The position numbers and the translations under genes are program-made. From Lachnospiraceae bacterium UBA4711 (lineage in GTDB: Bacteria; Bacillota; Clostridia; Lachnospirales; Lachnospiraceae), in the NCBI GenBank assembly GCA_002404515.1, contig DHJV01000146.1:3145-12121 (forward strand): a stretch of DNA of 8,977 nucleotides, written 5' to 3'. Shown piece by piece: positions 6,990 through 8,977 of the stretch (position 1 is the stretch's first letter; the number at the start of each line of letters is the position of its first letter). The notes beneath the pieces were generated by a model that searched no databases, had not been told where the DNA came from, and worked only from the letters and a program-made list of their open reading frames with translations.

Positions 6990-7041
6990 ACGTAATACGT
7001 TGTCGAATAGTATGACAGTAAAAAACGACCATCTTTTGCAT
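6988..7041 (-). other. 17-codon mini-ORF created by the repeat
   Basis: The upstream repeat copy carries the same ribosome site and ATG as trhP, but after four shared codons it runs into unique sequence and stops at TGA (6990-6988). The predicted peptide is MQKMVVFYCHTIRQRIT. Its stop lies just before the real trhP ribosome site. It may be translated and could couple or attenuate trhP translation, or it may be a silent remnant of a duplication. It is not likely to be a functional peptide gene. Confidence 0.4.
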
Positions 7042-7063
7042 GTTCGTTTTTATCCTTTCCATC
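7029..7063. repeat. 35-bp direct repeat, copy at the trmR end
   Basis: Exact copy of 6955-6989. This copy spans the last trmR codons (Arg-Trp-Lys-Gly-stop, with the TAA at 7052-7050), the ribosome site and the mini-ORF start. It looks like the ancestral trmR-trhP junction, from which trhP has been separated by the duplication. Confidence 0.95.
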
Positions 7064-7643
7064 GGGAAACAGTCATGCCGTCTCCATTTTCCAAAAACAC
7101 AGACTCAAATTGGGTTTTATCTTCAATCATCGCCAAAAACTCCCGCAAGCGGCTTACGGCTGTACGGTGTTTGTGCGGCAGCGTTCCGCCAATATAGATC
7201 ATATCATGGTAACGGATATTATCGGCTGCGATGATTGCTCCCGGAAGCAGTTTCGGCATTATCTTTTGCAGCTGCCGGGAATATTGTCCCTTTGGCCCAT
7301 CCAAAAAGACAAAATCCCACGGGCCGTCCAGCTGATCCAAAAGTCGTGTCCCATCGCCTTCCAGCAGCTCAATCTGTCGTTCATACGGCGATTGGGCAAT
7401 AAATGACCGCGCAGCCAGGACCCGCTTATGATCCAGCTCCAGCGTCGTAATCGTGCTCGACGCAGCCAAGCACGACGCAATACGCAACGTCGAGTAGCCA
7501 ATAGCCGTGCCGATTTCCAATACATGGCTTGGCGCGGCTTGGCGCACTAAGCCGCAAAAAAGCGGCAGTTCTGCATCACGCAAGATGGGAACTTCATATT
7601 GCAGCGCATAGTCTTTCATTTTTTTCCACAAGGCATCCATCAT
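7050..7643 (-). CDS. trmR: tRNA 5-hydroxyuridine O-methyltransferase TrmR
   Basis: Class I SAM-dependent, metal-dependent O-methyltransferase of the COMT-like family, 197 residues. Motif I VLEIGTAIGYS (41-51) binds SAM, acidic motif LELD (68-71) contacts the ribose, and D115 in FLDGPKGQY (113-121) with D141-N142 would hold the metal ion. The C-terminal RTAVSRLREFL stretch (160-170) is typical of YrrM-like members. B. subtilis YrrM (TrmR) methylates 5-hydroxyuridine to 5-methoxyuridine at tRNA position 34. The placement between mltG and trhP here is the same as in B. subtilis and supports this over a generic catechol methyltransferase. ATG 7643 overlaps the mltG stop by 4 nt (ATGA), with AGGAG about 9-10 nt upstream. 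ATG 7640 directly follows as an alternative start. The 3' end lies inside a 35-bp direct repeat. Confidence 0.9.
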   Translation of the reverse strand: MMDALWKKMKDYALQYEVPILRDAELPLFCGLVRQAAPSHVLEIGTAIGYSTLRIASCLAASSTITTLELDHKRVLAARSFIAQSPYERQIELLEGDGTRLLDQLDGPWDFVFLDGPKGQYSRQLQKIMPKLLPGAIIAADNIRYHDMIYIGGTLPHKHRTAVSRLREFLAMIEDKTQFESVFLENGDGMTVSRWKG

Positions 7644-8716
7644 GGCATATGCTCCTGTACGTTTTGCATATGTTCTTCATAGGTAGCGGCAAAATAATTA
7701 TGCCCGTCACCGTCAGCTACAAAATACAAGTACGATGTCTGCGGAGCCTGCAAAATAGCATTCATGCAAGCCATACCGGGATTGGCAATCGGTCCCGGCG
7801 GCAGTCCCTCATACATATATGTATTGTATGGGGAGTCATACTGTGTTTCTGCAATACTGTACGCTGCTTTGTGCGAACCCATGGCATACGAAATACTGGC
7901 ATCAGACTGCAGTTTCATATGCTGTGCCAACCGATTGAGAAATACCGAAGAAATAAGCGGTCTGTCCTCTTCATACTTGGCTTCTTTTTCAACCAGGGAA
8001 GCCAGCGTCACAAACTGATAAATAGACATATTTTTAGCGGCAATCTGTTGTTTCATATCCGCGCTGAGATGGTCATCAAAATTTTTCAGCATCATACGGA
8101 CGATATCTTCTGCCGTCGCGTCATTAGGAATAAAATACGTATCCGGGAACAAAAATCCTTCTGCCACAAAGGTAACATCCCGATTGCCCTTCATATACGG
8201 ATAGAGCAGTGATGCATCATTAGCCGCAGTCAAAAATTCTTCTTCTGAAATATGTCCCATCGCAGCCACTCGTTGGGCCGTCTGCCATACTGTATATCCT
8301 TCTGGAATTACCAAACGGGCTGCTTCTGATTCACCGCTTGTCAATTTAGCCAGCATTTGCTGCAGGCTCATAGTTGAATCAATGCTGTACTCTCCTTCTT
8401 TCAGCTGCGCTGCCTGTCCTGTCACCTGGGCCACAGCCCGAAACCATACCGGGCTGGCAATATATCCTCCATCATACATTTCTTCTGCGACATCACTAGC
8501 CGTCATATCGCTGCGGACATGGACATAACCGCTTTTAGACGGCAAAAACAGATTCGGTGCCGTATATCCGGCAACGGCTATACCCGCCAAAACCAGTACA
8601 CAAAAAACAGCTCCCCCAATAACCTTTTTCCATAGGCCTTTACGAGCTGCCCCTTCTTGTCCCATACAGGGTTCATCATGTTGTTCATGTATCTTACTTT
8701 TATTTTTTATATCCAT
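7640..8716 (-). CDS. mltG: Endolytic murein transglycosylase MltG
   Basis: YceG-family membrane enzyme that cuts nascent peptidoglycan glycan strands and sets their length, working beside the elongation and division synthases. The 358 residues comprise a short polar cytosolic tail (1-27), one membrane segment (about 31-51), a LysM-like domain (about 64-135) and the catalytic domain. Landmarks are EGFLFPDTY (186-194), ASLVEKEA (239-246) with the expected catalytic Glu243, LNRL and LQSDASISYAMG (260-280), GLPPGPIANPG (304-314) and YFVADGDGHNYFA near the end. It is the first gene of the operon and overlaps trmR by 4 nt. The ATG at 8716 has no clear ribosome site, and the promoter's -10 ends 6 bp before it. 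An internal ATG at 8665 (Met18) also lacks a ribosome site and would still leave the membrane segment intact. Confidence 0.95.
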   Translation of the reverse strand: MDIKNKSKIHEQHDEPCMGQEGAARKGLWKKVIGGAVFCVLVLAGIAVAGYTAPNLFLPSKSGYVHVRSDMTASDVAEEMYDGGYIASPVWFRAVAQVTGQAAQLKEGEYSIDSTMSLQQMLAKLTSGESEAARLVIPEGYTVWQTAQRVAAMGHISEEEFLTAANDASLLYPYMKGNRDVTFVAEGFLFPDTYFIPNDATAEDIVRMMLKNFDDHLSADMKQQIAAKNMSIYQFVTLASLVEKEAKYEEDRPLISSVFLNRLAQHMKLQSDASISYAMGSHKAAYSIAETQYDSPYNTYMYEGLPPGPIANPGMACMNAILQAPQTSYLYFVADGDGHNYFAATYEEHMQNVQEHMP

Positions 8717-8722
8717 GTGCTT

Positions 8723-8752
8723 ATTATACCGTGCTTACTGCTTATTTGGCAA
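8723..8752 (-). promoter_or_regulatory. Predicted promoter of the mltG-trmR-trhP operon
   Basis: TTGCCA (8752-8747, 5 of 6 to consensus) and a perfect TATAAT (8728-8723) are separated by 18 bp. With the usual start about 7 nt after the -10, transcription would begin at or next to the A of the mltG ATG at 8716. The resulting mRNA would be leaderless or nearly so. Confidence 0.7.
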
Positions 8753-8804
8753 CCTTATCCCCTGGTTTAAGCCAATATGCTGTCTGCACGCTGTTCTCCC
8801 TAAA

Positions 8805-8826
8805 AGTTTCTTCGTTTGAAGAAACT
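8805..8826. repeat. 9-bp inverted repeat upstream of the mltG promoter
   Basis: AGTTTCTTC and GAAGAAACT flank a 4-base loop, a perfect AT-rich hairpin about 50 bp upstream of the mltG -35. On the minus strand it is followed by only a short T run, so it is at best a weak terminator. A protein-binding site is the other possibility. Confidence 0.5.
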
Positions 8827-8868
8827 GCGTCATCATACCGCAAACGCTGTGCGTAAAACTGTATAACA

Positions 8869-8909
8869 AAGGGACTGCAACAAAATGATACCTTTTGTTG
8901 CAGTCCCTT
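8869..8909 (-). terminator. Long hairpin downstream of the tRNA gene, probable terminator
   Basis: A perfect 17-bp stem (AAGGGACTGCAACAAAA and its complement) encloses a 7-nt loop, about 33 bp after the tRNA 3' end. On the minus strand the stem ends in CCCTTTGTT, so the T tract is short, but the stem is long and stable. The most likely role is ending tRNA transcription or protecting its 3' end. Because no gene is seen between 8735 and 8942, this hairpin and the mltG promoter are the only functional content I can support there. Confidence 0.7.
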
Positions 8910-8942
8910 CTGTACAATTGCGGGATTCACACCCAGCAAGTT

Positions 8943-8977
8943 TGGTGACCCAGTAGAGATTCGAACTCTAGACCCAC
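8943..8977 (-). tRNA. tRNA gene, 3' part only (isotype unresolved, possibly Lys)
   Basis: On the minus strand the last 35 bases of a tRNA are visible. They comprise a variable-loop portion ending in GGGTC, the T arm TAGAG-TTCGAAT-CTCTA with a perfect 5-bp stem, the 3' acceptor strand CTGGGTC, discriminator A and an encoded CCA (8945-8943). The anticodon lies beyond the right edge, so the isotype cannot be read. The GGGTC variable-loop sequence and a GACCCAG-type acceptor would suit tRNA-Lys, but this is a weak guess. Confidence 0.88.

Noticed and set aside
6955..7063. CRISPR-like repeat
   Set aside because: Only two copies, both overlapping coding starts and ends, with no array and no cas genes; it is a local duplication.
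7529..8212. 227-codon plus-strand open frame opposite mltG
   Set aside because: Antisense shadow of mltG, with a His/Ile/Arg-rich unnatural composition and no family motif.
8735..8939. Two overlapping 60-65 codon minus-strand frames between the tRNA and mltG
   Set aside because: Both run through the 17-bp hairpin, the inverted repeat and the mltG promoter, have no recognisable domain and no ribosome site.

Overview
All genes in this window lie on the minus strand, so the window reads biologically from right to left. Gene families and gene order point to an anaerobic, low-to-mid GC Bacillota bacterium. No transposase, integrase, phage gene or CRISPR array is visible, and most of the content is core metabolism, cell-wall and RNA-modification genes.

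Right part (about 8977 to 4400). A tRNA gene is cut by the window edge, with its 3' end at 8943, and is followed by a long hairpin. A promoter next drives mltG (septal peptidoglycan lytic transglycosylase), trmR (tRNA wobble 5-hydroxyuridine O-methyltransferase), trhP (U32-family tRNA uridine hydroxylation protein) and a small DUF4911-type gene. These genes overlap or nearly abut. The order mltG-trmR-trhP matches the yrrL-yrrM-yrrN/yrrO cluster of Bacillus subtilis, and trmR and trhP together would make 5-methoxyuridine at tRNA position 34. A new promoter, a TPP riboswitch with an intrinsic terminator, and thiC (HMP-phosphate synthase of thiamine synthesis) follow.

Left part (about 4300 to 1). 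The 3' third of thiC is followed 16 bp later by a membrane-anchored M15/VanY-like protein, then a membrane-anchored TPR protein, the ribosome-associated GTPase hflX and an rsmF-like rRNA m5C methyltransferase cut by the left edge. Gaps are 35 bp or less and no terminator is visible, so these could form one transcript.

The most striking observation is that thiC looks like a mosaic. Codons 1-293 contain no TTA among 22 Leu, no GAG among about two dozen Glu and 3 AAG among 21 Lys. Codons 294-433 contain 6 TTA of 9 Leu, 3 GAG of 6 Glu and 5 AAG of 8 Lys. The switch falls in the most conserved block of the enzyme. The right part resembles Negativicutes and the left part resembles Lachnospiraceae, so this is either a natural recombination joint or an assembly chimera; the sequence alone cannot decide.

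Other points of interest are a VanY-like protein whose first zinc-ligand His is Tyr, a 35-bp direct repeat that duplicates the trhP translation-start region and creates a 17-codon mini-ORF, and an mltG promoter placed so that the mRNA would be leaderless. I do not see a clearly new multi-gene system here.
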